In this document: one piece after another, positions 52,820 through 61,858 of the stretch
How the letters are laid out: the number at the start of each line of letters is the position of its first letter
Numbering within the stretch: position 1 is the first letter of the stretch
Assembly: GCA_009691705.1 (NCBI GenBank)
Contig: SIAR01000005.1
Span: forward strand, 1-64,000
Source: Phycisphaerales bacterium
GTDB lineage: Bacteria > Planctomycetota > Phycisphaerae > Phycisphaerales > SM1A02
DNA: 64,000 nt
Direction: 5' to 3'
Position numbers and translations under genes: made by a program
Notes under the pieces: model-generated
The model's database searches: none
Told to the model about the DNA's origin: nothing
What the model saw: only the letters and a program-made list of their open reading frames with translations

Positions 52820-52967
52820 GATCGACGCGACACGAAACCCCTTACCGCGGTGAGATTGTGCCGTTCAACCGTCGATTTTCACCGCAGTGGGGCAGTGCTA
52901 GTTCACTTCGTGACGGGCGCGGTGGCTAGACTCGCCAACTGAAATGGCGCGTAACCGCGAGAACAAG

Positions 52968-53831
52968 ATGTTAATTTCGACCCTTCTCCTAGTCGCCATT
53001 GCTTCGGGTGCCGCCGAGAGAAACCCTAAGTCCGCGGTGGATTCGTTTGGCGAGTCCATCAAGGGCACTGCACTCTCGATCGACATGCGTCGCATCGCCT
53101 CGGCGAAAGACGCTCCAGCAATCTGGATGAGTCGCACCGAGATTCCATGGGAAGTGCTCGATGTCTGCATTTACGGCTTCGACACAAAGGATGGCAAGAG
53201 TGATCCGGCGAGTGCAGATGCGGTGACGCGTCCGACGAAACCATACATCGCGATCGATCGCGGCTTTGGGCACGCGGGGTGGCCGGCAAACTCAGTGAGT
53301 TTTCACAACGCAAAGGCGTTCTGTCTCTGGCTCTCAGCGAAGACAGGCAAGACTTATCGCCTACCGACCAATGCTGAGTGGACGCTCGCGTGTGAGAATT
53401 CGAAAGTCGATGCGGCTTCGCTCGAGAACCATGCGTGGTTCAACGAGAACAGCGCTGGAGCAACGCACAAAGTCGGATCGAAGAAACCTGACGCGCAGGG
53501 ACTCCACGACCTCTACGGAAATCTTGCCGAGTGGTGCGTTATGCCAGATGGAACTGGCGCGGTTGTCGGAGGTTCGTACCGCGAGGAGCGTGCGGAGCTC
53601 TCCTGCACTGCGCTCGAACACGACACCACCAACTGGAATCTGACTGATCCACAACTTCCGCGCAGCATCTGGTGGCTTGCAGACGCGGGATGGATCGGCT
53701 TTCGAGTCGTCTGCGAAGAAGCCCCGCCACCACCACCAGCCCCGCCACCACCACCAGCCCCGCCACCGCCACAGCCACCAATAGGAGTAACACAGTGGAC
53801 AACGCCCATTCCTCTCGCCGAACATTCGTAA
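52968..53831 (+). CDS. secreted FGE/sulfatase-modifying-factor fold protein
   Basis: About 287 aa. A signal peptide (LISTLLLVAIASG) precedes the FGE-sulfatase (SUMF1) domain: MSRTEIPWEV, NSVSFHNAKAFCLWLSAKTGKTYRLPTNAEWTLA, GLHDLYGNLAEWC, VVGGSYREER and IGFRVVCEE. The catalytic cysteines of true formylglycine generators are not clear, so a non-enzymatic or structural role is likelier. The C-terminal tail is repetitive proline (see repeat). ATG 52968 is preferred over 52944 as a GAGA element precedes it and the signal peptide starts there. It overlaps the next gene by 37 bp. Confidence 0.82.
   Translation: MLISTLLLVAIASGAAERNPKSAVDSFGESIKGTALSIDMRRIASAKDAPAIWMSRTEIPWEVLDVCIYGFDTKDGKSDPASADAVTRPTKPYIAIDRGFGHAGWPANSVSFHNAKAFCLWLSAKTGKTYRLPTNAEWTLACENSKVDAASLENHAWFNENSAGATHKVGSKKPDAQGLHDLYGNLAEWCVMPDGTGAVVGGSYREERAELSCTALEHDTTNWNLTDPQLPRSIWWLADAGWIGFRVVCEEAPPPPPAPPPPPAPPPPQPPIGVTQWTTPIPLAEHS
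53721..53771 (+). repeat. 18-bp proline-coding tandem repeat
   Basis: Two exact copies of an 18-bp unit (53721-53738 and 53739-53756) and a partial third encode the tail APPPPPAPPPPPAPPPP of the FGE-like protein. The unit length keeps the frame. It lies immediately before the ribosome site (AGGAG 53783-53787) of the downstream Gfo/Idh gene. Copy number could vary between strains. Confidence 0.85.
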
Positions 53832-55102
53832 AATCTGCGGCAATTGCGGGGGGAGCCGCACTTCTTAATCCCACGCTCGGCGGCGCGCCCGCTCGGCACG
53901 ATGACCGCATCAGAGTGGGACTCATCGGCTGCGGAGGTCGCGGAACAGGTGCCGCGGCGCAGGCGCTTGCTGCCGATAAGGGTGTCGTGATCTGGGCGAT
54001 GGCCGATGCTTTTCGAGACCGACTCGACAGCAGTCTTGCGAGCCTCGGCAAGAGCGAGAGCAGCGACCGCGTGCAAGTCGCAGCAGAGCGGCAGTTCATC
54101 GGAGTCGACGCGATAGACCAAGTGTTGCCTCTTGTCGATGTCGTGTTGCTCTGTTCGACCCCCTCGTTTCGTCCTGCCCAGTTGGCAAAGGCCGTCGCTG
54201 CTGGCAAGAACATTTTCTGTGAGAAGCCCGTCTGCGTCGATTCGGTTGGATACCAATCGGTGCGTGAGAGCGTCAGGATGGCGCGCGAGAAAAACCTCTC
54301 GCTCGTGAGCGGTTTCTGCTGGCGAAGTTCGAGCCCCGAGCGCGCGATGGTTGGTGAGATTCACGGAGGGCGACTTGGTGAAGTTGTCGGCATCACCGCG
54401 ACCTATCTCACATCACCTTTAGGAACGCGCCCCCGTCAACCGGGATGGAGTGACTTCGATTTTCAACTGCGAAACTGGCAACACTTCAACTGGCTCTCTG
54501 GTGATCATCTTGTCGAACAAGCGGTGCACTCGATCGACAAGATCAACTGGGTGATGGGGGGGCGCCATCCTGTGAAATGCACAGCGCTGGGAAGCCGTTT
54601 CTGTCGCGAAGACAAGCCGGAATTCGGCGATATTTACGACAATTTCACCGTGGTATATGAATACGAGCATGGACCGCGCGCGACGATGATCGCGCGGCAA
54701 CAACCCAACTGTTACAACGACAACACCGACTGGATCACTGGCACGAAGGGTTATGGATGGATCAACGGGTGGGCTCCAACACACTGGATCAAGGATTATT
54801 CAGGCCAGACGCTCTGGGCGTATCCCAAAGATGGACCGACGCCAAACATGTATCAGGTTGAACATGACACGCTCTTCAAATCGATTCGTGATGGACGGTC
54901 GATCAACGAGGGAGAGTTCATGGCCGACTCATGCTTGATGGCGATCATGGGACGGATGTCTGCATACACCGGTCGCCAAGTGACGTGGGAGGAAGCCGCG
55001 ACTGGCAGCGAGAGTCTCACGCCGGCATCGCTGGCAGATCCGCTGCCCGTTGGAAAAGTTCCACATCCAGGCAGCGCACCGACTGGATCTGCGGCATCAT
55101 GA
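53795..55102 (+). CDS. Tat-exported Gfo/Idh/MocA oxidoreductase (first of tandem pair)
   Basis: About 435 aa from GTG 53795, fixed by AGGAG 7 nt upstream. A twin-arginine signal (SSRRTFVKSAAIAGGAALL) opens the protein. NAD(P) motif VGLIGCGGRGTGA is near residue 42-54, and the EKPVCVD motif follows. The C-domain has WLSGDHLVEQAVHSIDKINWVMG, with the His and Asp typical for this family. The substrate is unknown; such exported oxidoreductases in planctomycetes often act on sugars. It overlaps the FGE gene by 37 bp and the next paralogue by 4 bp. Confidence 0.88.
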   Translation: MDNAHSSRRTFVKSAAIAGGAALLNPTLGGAPARHDDRIRVGLIGCGGRGTGAAAQALAADKGVVIWAMADAFRDRLDSSLASLGKSESSDRVQVAAERQFIGVDAIDQVLPLVDVVLLCSTPSFRPAQLAKAVAAGKNIFCEKPVCVDSVGYQSVRESVRMAREKNLSLVSGFCWRSSSPERAMVGEIHGGRLGEVVGITATYLTSPLGTRPRQPGWSDFDFQLRNWQHFNWLSGDHLVEQAVHSIDKINWVMGGRHPVKCTALGSRFCREDKPEFGDIYDNFTVVYEYEHGPRATMIARQQPNCYNDNTDWITGTKGYGWINGWAPTHWIKDYSGQTLWAYPKDGPTPNMYQVEHDTLFKSIRDGRSINEGEFMADSCLMAIMGRMSAYTGRQVTWEEAATGSESLTPASLADPLPVGKVPHPGSAPTGSAAS

Positions 55103-56424
55103 CGCGACCAATCGATCGACGCTCATTTGTGAAGGCGACTGCCGCAACCATCGCTGCGGCGAGTGCGATGGGAGTCTTCTCGCCAAACGCCAGCGGCGCG
55201 CGCACCGTCGCTGCGCGTGGACGACGAGAGATTCGGGTGGGCGTGATCGGTTGCGGCGGGCGCGGCACGGGGGCGGCCGGCAATGCCCTCGAAGCGTCGA
55301 CTGCTGTGCGCATCGTTGCGTTGGGTGATCTCTTTGCCGACCGCATCACCAAGGCACAGACCCAACTCGCAGGATTCGGCGACCGTGCCACTGTCGCTGC
55401 TTCCCAGTGTTTCACGGGGTTTGACGCTTATCAGGGAGTGATCGCTGTGCCGTGCGACTATGTGATCTTGGCGACGCCTCCAGGGTTTCGTCCGATCCAT
55501 TTTGCGGCGGCGATCGCGGCGGGTAGAAACGCGTTCGTCGAGAAACCAGTTGCGGTCGATCCAACAGGAATTCGAACGATGCTCGCCACCTCGGCAGAGG
55601 CCGATGCGAAGGGATTGCGAGTCGCTGCTGGCACGCAGCGCCGACACGAGTGGTCCTATCTCGAGGCGATGCAGCGCATAAAAGAGGGGGCGATCGGTCG
55701 CGTCGTCGCGGCGCGCGTCTTCTGGAACATGGGATCGCTCTGGAACGTTGCTCCCGATGCGGCGCGTAGCGATGTCGAGAATCAGATTCGCAACTGGCTC
55801 TATCACACCTGGCTCTCCGGTGATCACATAGTTGAACAGCATGTGCACAACATTGACATTGCAAACTGGGCAATGGGATCGCACCCCGTTCGATGCATCG
55901 CAGTCGGTGGTCGTCAAGTGCGCACCGACACGAAAGCGTTCGGTCATGTGTTTGATCATTTCGCCGTTGACTACGAGTATGCCTGCGTCGACGGGTCGAC
56001 GGGATCGCGCTTCGCACTCAGTATGGCACGACAACAGGATGGCACTGCGGGACGGGTTGAAGAGGTGATCTATGGCTCAACGGGAGTCGCGCGACTCAGT
56101 TCCGGCTCAGCGCGAATCACCGCAGAATCAGCCGAGAAATCATGGACATTCAATGGTCCAAACAACAATCCGTATGTGCAGGTTCACATCGATTTGCAGA
56201 AGGCGATCATCGATTCGACGCCACTCAACGAGACGACCCAAGTCGCAACTAGCACTATGAGTGCCATCATGGGACGGATGGCCGCGTACAGCGGCGCTGA
56301 GATCACTTGGGATGACGCGCTGGCGAATCCGATGAATCTGATGCCGCCTTCGTTGCAGTTTGGACCGTTGCAGCAGGCGCCGGTGGCGATTCCTGGAGCG
56401 AGTGCCATCCCTTCGTCGCAGTGA
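55099..56424 (+). CDS. Tat-exported Gfo/Idh/MocA oxidoreductase (second of tandem pair)
   Basis: 441 aa. Twin-arginine signal with DRRSFVKATAATI. NAD motif VGVIGCGGRGTGAAGNALE, EKPVAVDPTGI, and WLSGDHIVEQHVHNIDIANWAMG with the family His. It is a paralogue of the upstream protein, with similar motifs in the same order but clearly different sequence between. ATG 55099 overlaps the upstream stop (ATGA). The C-terminal part overlaps the convergent ApbE gene by 122 bp. Substrate unknown; possibly partner subunits. Confidence 0.88.
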   Translation: MTRPIDRRSFVKATAATIAAASAMGVFSPNASGARTVAARGRREIRVGVIGCGGRGTGAAGNALEASTAVRIVALGDLFADRITKAQTQLAGFGDRATVAASQCFTGFDAYQGVIAVPCDYVILATPPGFRPIHFAAAIAAGRNAFVEKPVAVDPTGIRTMLATSAEADAKGLRVAAGTQRRHEWSYLEAMQRIKEGAIGRVVAARVFWNMGSLWNVAPDAARSDVENQIRNWLYHTWLSGDHIVEQHVHNIDIANWAMGSHPVRCIAVGGRQVRTDTKAFGHVFDHFAVDYEYACVDGSTGSRFALSMARQQDGTAGRVEEVIYGSTGVARLSSGSARITAESAEKSWTFNGPNNNPYVQVHIDLQKAIIDSTPLNETTQVATSTMSAIMGRMAAYSGAEITWDDALANPMNLMPPSLQFGPLQQAPVAIPGASAIPSSQ

Positions 56425-57388
56425 TACGCGCGGCGGTGGGCGCGCCGTTCGCATCCGCGCGCAGTTCGATGACGTAGGCTTCGAACCCTCCCAGCGCATC
56501 CACGAGCCGCGCCTGTTGGTTGAGCAGCGCCTCTCCTTCAACGCAGAGTGCCGTAGCGAGCGCGTCGGCGACTGCGCCACTGCGACTCACCACTGTTGCC
56601 GCGATTCGCCGTGTCACCGCGCGACCAGTGCGCGGGTCAAAGATGTGGGAGTGACGCTCGGCGCCCATCTCAAGGTGCTGCGATGCATCACCACTCGTCG
56701 AGATCGACTGGTTGCACAACAGAACTCTGTGAGTGGCGGAGTCACCGAGTTCGCTCGCGATCTCGATCGACCATCCCAGAGTGCCTGGTGGGGGATCGCC
56801 ACACGCGATGTCTCCCGCGACCGCGCACAGCGCGCTGTTCACTCCGCGACTCTTCAGCGAATCGACCGCTGCCTGTGCTGCAAAACCTTTGCCGATGGCG
56901 CCGAAATCGAGCCGCAGGTCTGCGATGGCACAGGTCAGCCGTGGAGGATCTTGCTGCAAAGTGAGCGCTGCAAATCCGCACCGCGCGCGCGCCGCCGCAA
57001 TGGCCTCGTCAGTTGGAAGCAACTTCTGGCGCCGCGCATCGCGCCAGAGTTGACTCAGTGCCCCCGCCGAGAGATCGAACGCACCATCGGTTGCGCGCGT
57101 GACGCGCAGTGACTCGCTGATGGCCGCTGCGAGGTCGGCGCTGATTACCGTCGAACTGCCCGCTTCGCTGGGTATCCGATTGACTTCAGAGCTCTGCAGG
57201 TAGTCGCTGAGCGTTTCGTCAAGAGCGCGCACCCTGTCGAATGCCAGTCGCGCCGCTTGCACGGCTTCATGCTCGCAGGAAGCAAAGAGTTCGATGCGCA
57301 CATCGCACCCCATCGCGATTTCGGTGAATGAAAATCGCGCGCGTTGCTCGGGCGCGATCACAATCAGTAATGCCAAGGCGCAGAGCAT
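56303..57388 (-). CDS. ApbE FAD:protein FMN transferase
   Basis: About 361 aa from ATG 57388 (8 bp after the upstream stop); starts at 57433 and 57466 are possible. It attaches FMN to Thr of target flavoproteins. A hydrophobic signal (LCALALLIVIA) suggests export. ApbE motifs: MGCDVRIELFA, LDETLSDYLQSSEVNRI, AIGKGFAAQAAVDSLKSRGV and HIFDPRTGRAVTR, GAVADALATAL. The last ~34 residues are Ala/Pro/Ser-rich and lie in the 122-bp overlap with the Gfo/Idh gene. A likely target is an Nqr/Rnf-like flavoprotein, none of which is in the window. Confidence 0.88.
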   Translation of the reverse strand: MLCALALLIVIAPEQRARFSFTEIAMGCDVRIELFASCEHEAVQAARLAFDRVRALDETLSDYLQSSEVNRIPSEAGSSTVISADLAAAISESLRVTRATDGAFDLSAGALSQLWRDARRQKLLPTDEAIAAARARCGFAALTLQQDPPRLTCAIADLRLDFGAIGKGFAAQAAVDSLKSRGVNSALCAVAGDIACGDPPPGTLGWSIEIASELGDSATHRVLLCNQSISTSGDASQHLEMGAERHSHIFDPRTGRAVTRRIAATVVSRSGAVADALATALCVEGEALLNQQARLVDALGGFEAYVIELRADANGAPTAARITATKGWHSLQESPPAPAATVQTATKAASDSSDSPARHPK

Positions 57389-57395
57389 GCTGCAA

Positions 57396-59153
57396 CTACG
57401 CGCGCACGTTCGGAGGCAGATCTGGATTGCCATCGCGGACGCTGCGAATCTCGTCGAGGCGCGCAAAGAGAATGTCGACGAGCTCAGGGTCGAAGTGTCC
57501 TGCAGACTCCGCTTGGATCAGTTCGAGCACGCGATGTTCTGGCCAAGCCTCTTTGTATGAGCGGGGGCTACCCAACGCATCAAACACATCGGCAAGCCCG
57601 ACGATTCTGGCAAAAAGTGGAGTCTCTTCTCCGCGTCGACCACGGCGAGTTCCATCCTCTTCGATGCCTGGATAGCCCTGGCCATTCCACCGCTCGTGGT
57701 GCAACAACGCAACCTCACGCGCGGCGTCGTCAAAGTCTGAGGGCGAATCTCCAAAGAGATCTGCGCCGATTTGCGCGTGACGTTTGATCTCTTCGAACTC
57801 GTGCGGTTCGAGCTTTCCGACCTTCTTCAAGATCAAATCTGAGACGCCGATCTTTCCGACATCGTGCAACTTTGCCGCGGTTCGAAGTCGATCGCGCTGC
57901 CGTTCGAACGCCGGACCTTCGAGCCCTCGCCGCCGCGCCCACTCCTCGAAGATCAAGGCCGAGTATCCAGCGACCCGTTCGACGTGTCGACCAGTCTCGG
58001 CAGGATCGCGGAGCTCTGCCATGCGAATCATTCGCAACACAGTGCTCTCAGTTAGTCGCGCGCGTTCGATTGCCACTGCTGCGACGCTTGCGAAGTGTTC
58101 CACGAGTCGGATGTCTGATTCTGAAAAGGTTGTGGACTGCAGTCCGTCGATGCTGAGGGGATTGATGAGCTCCATCACACCCAATACGTGGCCCGCTTGG
58201 CTCTTCAGAGGCACCGCCAACATCGCGCGGGTGCGGTATCCCAAGACTTGATCGAACGACGAGTCGAATCGATAAGGGTTTCCGATAGCGATCTGATAGC
58301 AGTCTGGAATGTGCAGATGCTGACCGGTGAGGCACACCCATCCTGCCAGGCTTCGGTCGGTGATTGGCAGCCGAAACGCCGAGACTTGCGGGGTATCACC
58401 AGTGCCCGTGCGCTGCGCGATCGCCTGATTATGAAAGAAGGCGAAGCGCAGGAAGTCACCCTCACGCAAGAACACCGTGCCCGCCTCGGTGCGAACGAGG
58501 TTGCGCGCCTCCGAGAGGATGCGATCCATCAGAGTATGAAAATCTTGAATCTGGTTGAGTTCAATGCCAACTTGCAAGAGACCACGCACGCGGAGTTGCC
58601 ATTCGAGGTCAGAAGGAGCGTCGCTCTGCTTGGCGAGTTGCAACTTGTGCTGCTCAAGCGCGCGATGCGCACTGCGCAGTTCACACTGCAGCGACTCATA
58701 TGCCGCGGTGCTGCGATTTCTGCGCACAACGTTGAGATAACCCATCGAGTGTCCGCGCACGCGGGCGACCAACTCGGCAGTGCTCACCGGATAGACAATA
58801 AAATCAGTCGCGCCGTGCACGAATGCCGCCTCACGTATTGCGCAGGTTGCCGCAGAGACAACCACGATGACTGGCACTGCACCCACCTCGGGGCTTCGTG
58901 CTAGAGAGTTGAGCGTTGCGATCGGATCGAACCCAGGCTCGCGAAGATCAAGCAGGATGACCGTCGGGCAGGTGCGCATTGCCTCATCCACCGCGTCATT
59001 CGCCCGCGAGCAGTAGGTGATTGTGATTCCCCCCGCAGCGGCGAGCAATTCGCGCAGCGCAATAGTTGCTGTGTAGCCGCCGCCCACAAGCAGCAATTCA
59101 TGCTCGTCGCGCGGTACGGACTCGAGGGGGGATGAGTCGTGAGGATTTGACAT
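57396..59153 (-). CDS. HD-GYP c-di-GMP phosphodiesterase with receiver-like and GAF domains
   Basis: 585 aa. N-terminal receiver-like domain (about 18-135) keeps D69 (LLDLREPGFD) and S100 but lacks the acidic pair (LVGGG in place of a DD pair) and the conserved Lys (Y121). A GAF domain (about 200-360) and a full HD-GYP domain follow, with HD at 430-431 (KLHDVGKIG), HHERWNGQGYPG (GYP at about 493-495) and LADVFDALGS. HD-GYP hydrolyses c-di-GMP. The receiver may be phosphorylation-independent. It lies just upstream of apbE. Confidence 0.92.
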   Translation of the reverse strand: MSNPHDSSPLESVPRDEHELLLVGGGYTATIALRELLAAAGGITITYCSRANDAVDEAMRTCPTVILLDLREPGFDPIATLNSLARSPEVGAVPVIVVVSAATCAIREAAFVHGATDFIVYPVSTAELVARVRGHSMGYLNVVRRNRSTAAYESLQCELRSAHRALEQHKLQLAKQSDAPSDLEWQLRVRGLLQVGIELNQIQDFHTLMDRILSEARNLVRTEAGTVFLREGDFLRFAFFHNQAIAQRTGTGDTPQVSAFRLPITDRSLAGWVCLTGQHLHIPDCYQIAIGNPYRFDSSFDQVLGYRTRAMLAVPLKSQAGHVLGVMELINPLSIDGLQSTTFSESDIRLVEHFASVAAVAIERARLTESTVLRMIRMAELRDPAETGRHVERVAGYSALIFEEWARRRGLEGPAFERQRDRLRTAAKLHDVGKIGVSDLILKKVGKLEPHEFEEIKRHAQIGADLFGDSPSDFDDAAREVALLHHERWNGQGYPGIEEDGTRRGRRGEETPLFARIVGLADVFDALGSPRSYKEAWPEHRVLELIQAESAGHFDPELVDILFARLDEIRSVRDGNPDLPPNVRA

Positions 59154-59179
59154 TGTTTGGACTTCGCAAGGGCCGCGCG

Positions 59180-60469
59180 CTAGCCGCGGCGTGGATTGCG
59201 ACCTCCGTGCGATGGTTCGCGACGCGCATGTTCATTCTCTGGGATCGGTTCGCGCGGTTGCCCGACTGCCTTCGCCGCCATCGACTCACTAGTGCCTGGC
59301 GCATGCGCTTCAGCGCGCGCAAAGATGATTCGACCGCCCGCGGTCTGAAGAATGTTGTTGATGACTCCCTCGGCACGAGATCCCACGAGCTCGGCAGCAC
59401 CGTCGATCACAACCATCGTTCCATCGGCTAGGTGTCCAACGCCTTGTCCGCCTTGTTCGCCAACCCGAGTGATCTCGACAGCGACGATTTCGCCCGGGAA
59501 AAGTTGCGGCTGCAGTGCCAAAGAGATCGCATGCAGATTGATGGTGACGATGCCGCTGATGTTTGCAACCTTTTGCAATCCTGAGTCGCTGGTGGCGATG
59601 CGCATGTGCTCGCGCGAGGCGAGTTCAACGAGCATGCGATCGACTCCCCGTCCATCGAGGTCAATTGGCTCAATGCGCAAGTCAATCGAAGAGTTCTCTT
59701 GCATGCGGGAGATCACGTCGAGTCCGCGCCGTCCCTTTGCCCGTTTGTGCTTGTCACTGCTGTCGCAAAGGTGTTGCAGTTCATCGAGCACAAACTTTGG
59801 AACGACCAATGGCGCGTCAAGAATCTGGCTCGTGGCGAGTGCCTCGATGCGTCCATCGATAATCGTCGAACTATCGAGCAGAATTGCCGCAAGTCCGCTG
59901 GGCTGCTTGTTGAACTCAACATAAGGAATGACGAGGCGAAAGTCATCTTTGGTGGTCAAGACGATCGAAACCGAGAGGTAGCAGAGCACAATGCCCAATA
60001 TGAGCTTCGACAAACCCAAATAGAGTTGCGCAGGACCGCTACTGATTTCCCACGCCCGCGCGACCGTATCGATGAGCGATCCGATGGCGACGGCGGCGAT
60101 GAGGCCGAGGCATATTCCTAGATACACACCAGCGACCGATGTCAATCGTTTCTCGGGAGTGAGGTGGTCGAGCAGCAGCACCACCAATCCGATACTGACT
60201 CCGGCGATGATGAGACCGATGACGGTGGGATGGCCAAAGTCTTCGACGTTGCGAGAACTCGCGACGGTGACCGTCGTGACCACCACAAGCATAATGATGA
60301 AGATCAGCCGCACGGCGAGCAGCAGAAACGGGCTCTCGCGACCGCGCCGCATCGGCTTGTGCGCCGACTTCGGTCGACCCAAGTCACTCGTCGGCTGCGT
60401 GGGCTGTTGATCGGGCAGAGCAGGCACGCAACGAGTGTAGGCAGTGGTGCTAAGATCACCGTCGGTCAT
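59180..60469 (-). CDS. YacL-like PIN/TRAM-domain membrane protein
   Basis: 429 aa. Four hydrophobic helices (about 48-165) precede a PIN domain with acidic residues in LLDSSTIIDGRI (about 196), DELQHL and ATSDSGLQ, then a TRAM domain (about 340-400, GEIVAVEITRVGEQGGQGVG). PIN domains are metal-dependent RNases; Bacillus YacL is a related protein. The ATG at 60469 lies 3 bp from divergent SRP RNA and has no ribosome site, so the true start could be near M40 (60352). The C-terminus is basic and disordered. Confidence 0.83.
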   Translation of the reverse strand: MTDGDLSTTAYTRCVPALPDQQPTQPTSDLGRPKSAHKPMRRGRESPFLLLAVRLIFIIMLVVVTTVTVASSRNVEDFGHPTVIGLIIAGVSIGLVVLLLDHLTPEKRLTSVAGVYLGICLGLIAAVAIGSLIDTVARAWEISSGPAQLYLGLSKLILGIVLCYLSVSIVLTTKDDFRLVIPYVEFNKQPSGLAAILLDSSTIIDGRIEALATSQILDAPLVVPKFVLDELQHLCDSSDKHKRAKGRRGLDVISRMQENSSIDLRIEPIDLDGRGVDRMLVELASREHMRIATSDSGLQKVANISGIVTINLHAISLALQPQLFPGEIVAVEITRVGEQGGQGVGHLADGTMVVIDGAAELVGSRAEGVINNILQTAGGRIIFARAEAHAPGTSESMAAKAVGQPREPIPENEHARREPSHGGRNPRRG

Positions 60470-60471
60470 GA

Positions 60472-60579
60472 GGAGGACGGTCGGGTCCGCTGGGCGGACG
60501 GCTCGTGAACCTGGTCAGGGCTTGACGGCAGCAGCCATAAGCGTCGTCGCCCGTGCCATTGGCTACCTGGCCGTCCTCC
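60472..60579 (+). ncRNA. ffs: signal recognition particle RNA (bacterial small type)
   Basis: The ends GGAGGACGG and CCGTCCTCC pair to close a long hairpin. The conserved core reads GAACCTGGTCAGG...GGCAGCAGCCATAAGCG, i.e. the GUCAGG and GCAGCCA signatures that bind Ffh, with a TTGA-type tip. The usual GGAA tip is replaced. A short GTCCGC/GCGGAC hairpin is in the upper arm. It lies directly upstream of dnaX, a common position for SRP RNA. Ends are from pairing. Confidence 0.9.
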
Positions 60580-60595
60580 ACGTGACCTGTTTTTT

Positions 60596-61858
60596 ATGAC
60601 GACCAAAGCAACATCTAAAACGCGCGCAAGCGAAACGACGCCCGCATCCACCACGAGCGCTGCAACGCCGCTGGCCACAAGTTCGGACGGGAACTTGTTC
60701 GCGGCAGAAGCGCTGAATGCGCCCTACCAGGTCTTCGCGCGCCGCTATCGATCGCGTTCATTCGCTGAACTCATCGGGCAAGATTCGATCGCCAACACTT
60801 TGCGCAGCGCAATCGCGATGGGGCGAACGGCACACGCCTATCTCTTCTGCGGCACGCGGGGGGTGGGAAAGACCTCGATGGCGCGCATTTTCGCCCGTGC
60901 CCTCAACGCCGTGGACTCTCTTGGGGAGCGCGACGCGATCGCTCAGTCGATCATGCGCGGCGAAGATCTCGATGTCGTTGAAATCGACGGAGCGAGCAAT
61001 CGCGGCGTCGACGATGCGCGCGATCTCATTGCCGGGGCTGGAATGGCTCCCGCGCGCAGTCCATACAAGATTTACATCATTGACGAAGTGCACATGCTCA
61101 CCCAGCCGGCCTTCAACGCGCTGCTCAAGACGATGGAAGAACCTCCCGCGCATGTGAAGTTCATTCTCTGTACGACCGAACCGCACAAAGTTCCCGCGAC
61201 CATTCAGAGTCGCTGCCAGCGATTCGATTTTCGATCGATTCCAACCACGCTGATCGCCGACCACTTGCGCAGTGTGCTCGCCGGCGAGAAAGTCAGCGCG
61301 GACGAAGCGGTCATCTTGCAAGTTGCTCGACTCGCCAACGGTTCGATGCGGGATGGACTCAGCCTGCTCGATCGACTCGTCTCGGCGTCACCGGGTCATG
61401 TCTCAGTGGCACTTGCGCGTGAAGTGTTGGGATTGCCCGACGAAGAGTTACTTGAGTCGCTTGTCGCGGCGATCGCACAAGGCGATCCTCCGGCAGGTCT
61501 TGAGGCAGCTGCGAAGTTGCTCGAGCAGGGGATGTCGCCCGACCATGCCCTCGACACCATCGCAGCGCGATTGCGCGATGCACTGCTGATTCGCACCTGT
61601 GGCGCGCAGAGCGCGATGGTCGATCTTCCGCTTGAGGCACGCGAGCGACTCGCAGAACACGCCAAGCATCTCGATCCACCAGTGCTGGTGCACCTCATCA
61701 CGCTGTGCGACGGGGCCGTACGAAACATTCGTGGTTCATCGGTGCCGCGGGCGCTATTCGACGCGGTCATCGCTCGATTGTGCATGGCGGAGCACTTCGT
61801 TGCAGCGGCGACACTGCTCGCGGCACCATCCGACGCGCCAACTGTAAAAAAAAAGTAG
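60596..61858 (+). CDS. dnaX: DNA polymerase III subunit gamma (dnaX zero-frame product)
   Basis: 420 aa clamp-loader ATPase. After a ~40-residue disordered N-terminus come FARRYRSRSFAELIGQ, Walker A GTRGVGKT (86-93), DEVH (163-166), NALLKTMEEPP and sensor SRCQRFDF. The zinc-finger cysteines of typical DnaX (CxxC module after the P-loop) are absent: the segment RALNAVDSLGERDAIAQ has none. The zero frame ends in VKKK at the A9 run (stop TAG 61856-61858). Frameshifting would extend it to tau (see next entries). Confidence 0.95.
   Translation: MTTKATSKTRASETTPASTTSAATPLATSSDGNLFAAEALNAPYQVFARRYRSRSFAELIGQDSIANTLRSAIAMGRTAHAYLFCGTRGVGKTSMARIFARALNAVDSLGERDAIAQSIMRGEDLDVVEIDGASNRGVDDARDLIAGAGMAPARSPYKIYIIDEVHMLTQPAFNALLKTMEEPPAHVKFILCTTEPHKVPATIQSRCQRFDFRSIPTTLIADHLRSVLAGEKVSADEAVILQVARLANGSMRDGLSLLDRLVSASPGHVSVALAREVLGLPDEELLESLVAAIAQGDPPAGLEAAAKLLEQGMSPDHALDTIAARLRDALLIRTCGAQSAMVDLPLEARERLAEHAKHLDPPVLVHLITLCDGAVRNIRGSSVPRALFDAVIARLCMAEHFVAAATLLAAPSDAPTVKKK

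Noticed and set aside
53672-53794. Upstream extension of the first Gfo/Idh protein
   Set aside because: It is frame-shifted text of the FGE-like gene and its proline repeat. GTG 53795 has a good ribosome site and a Tat signal.
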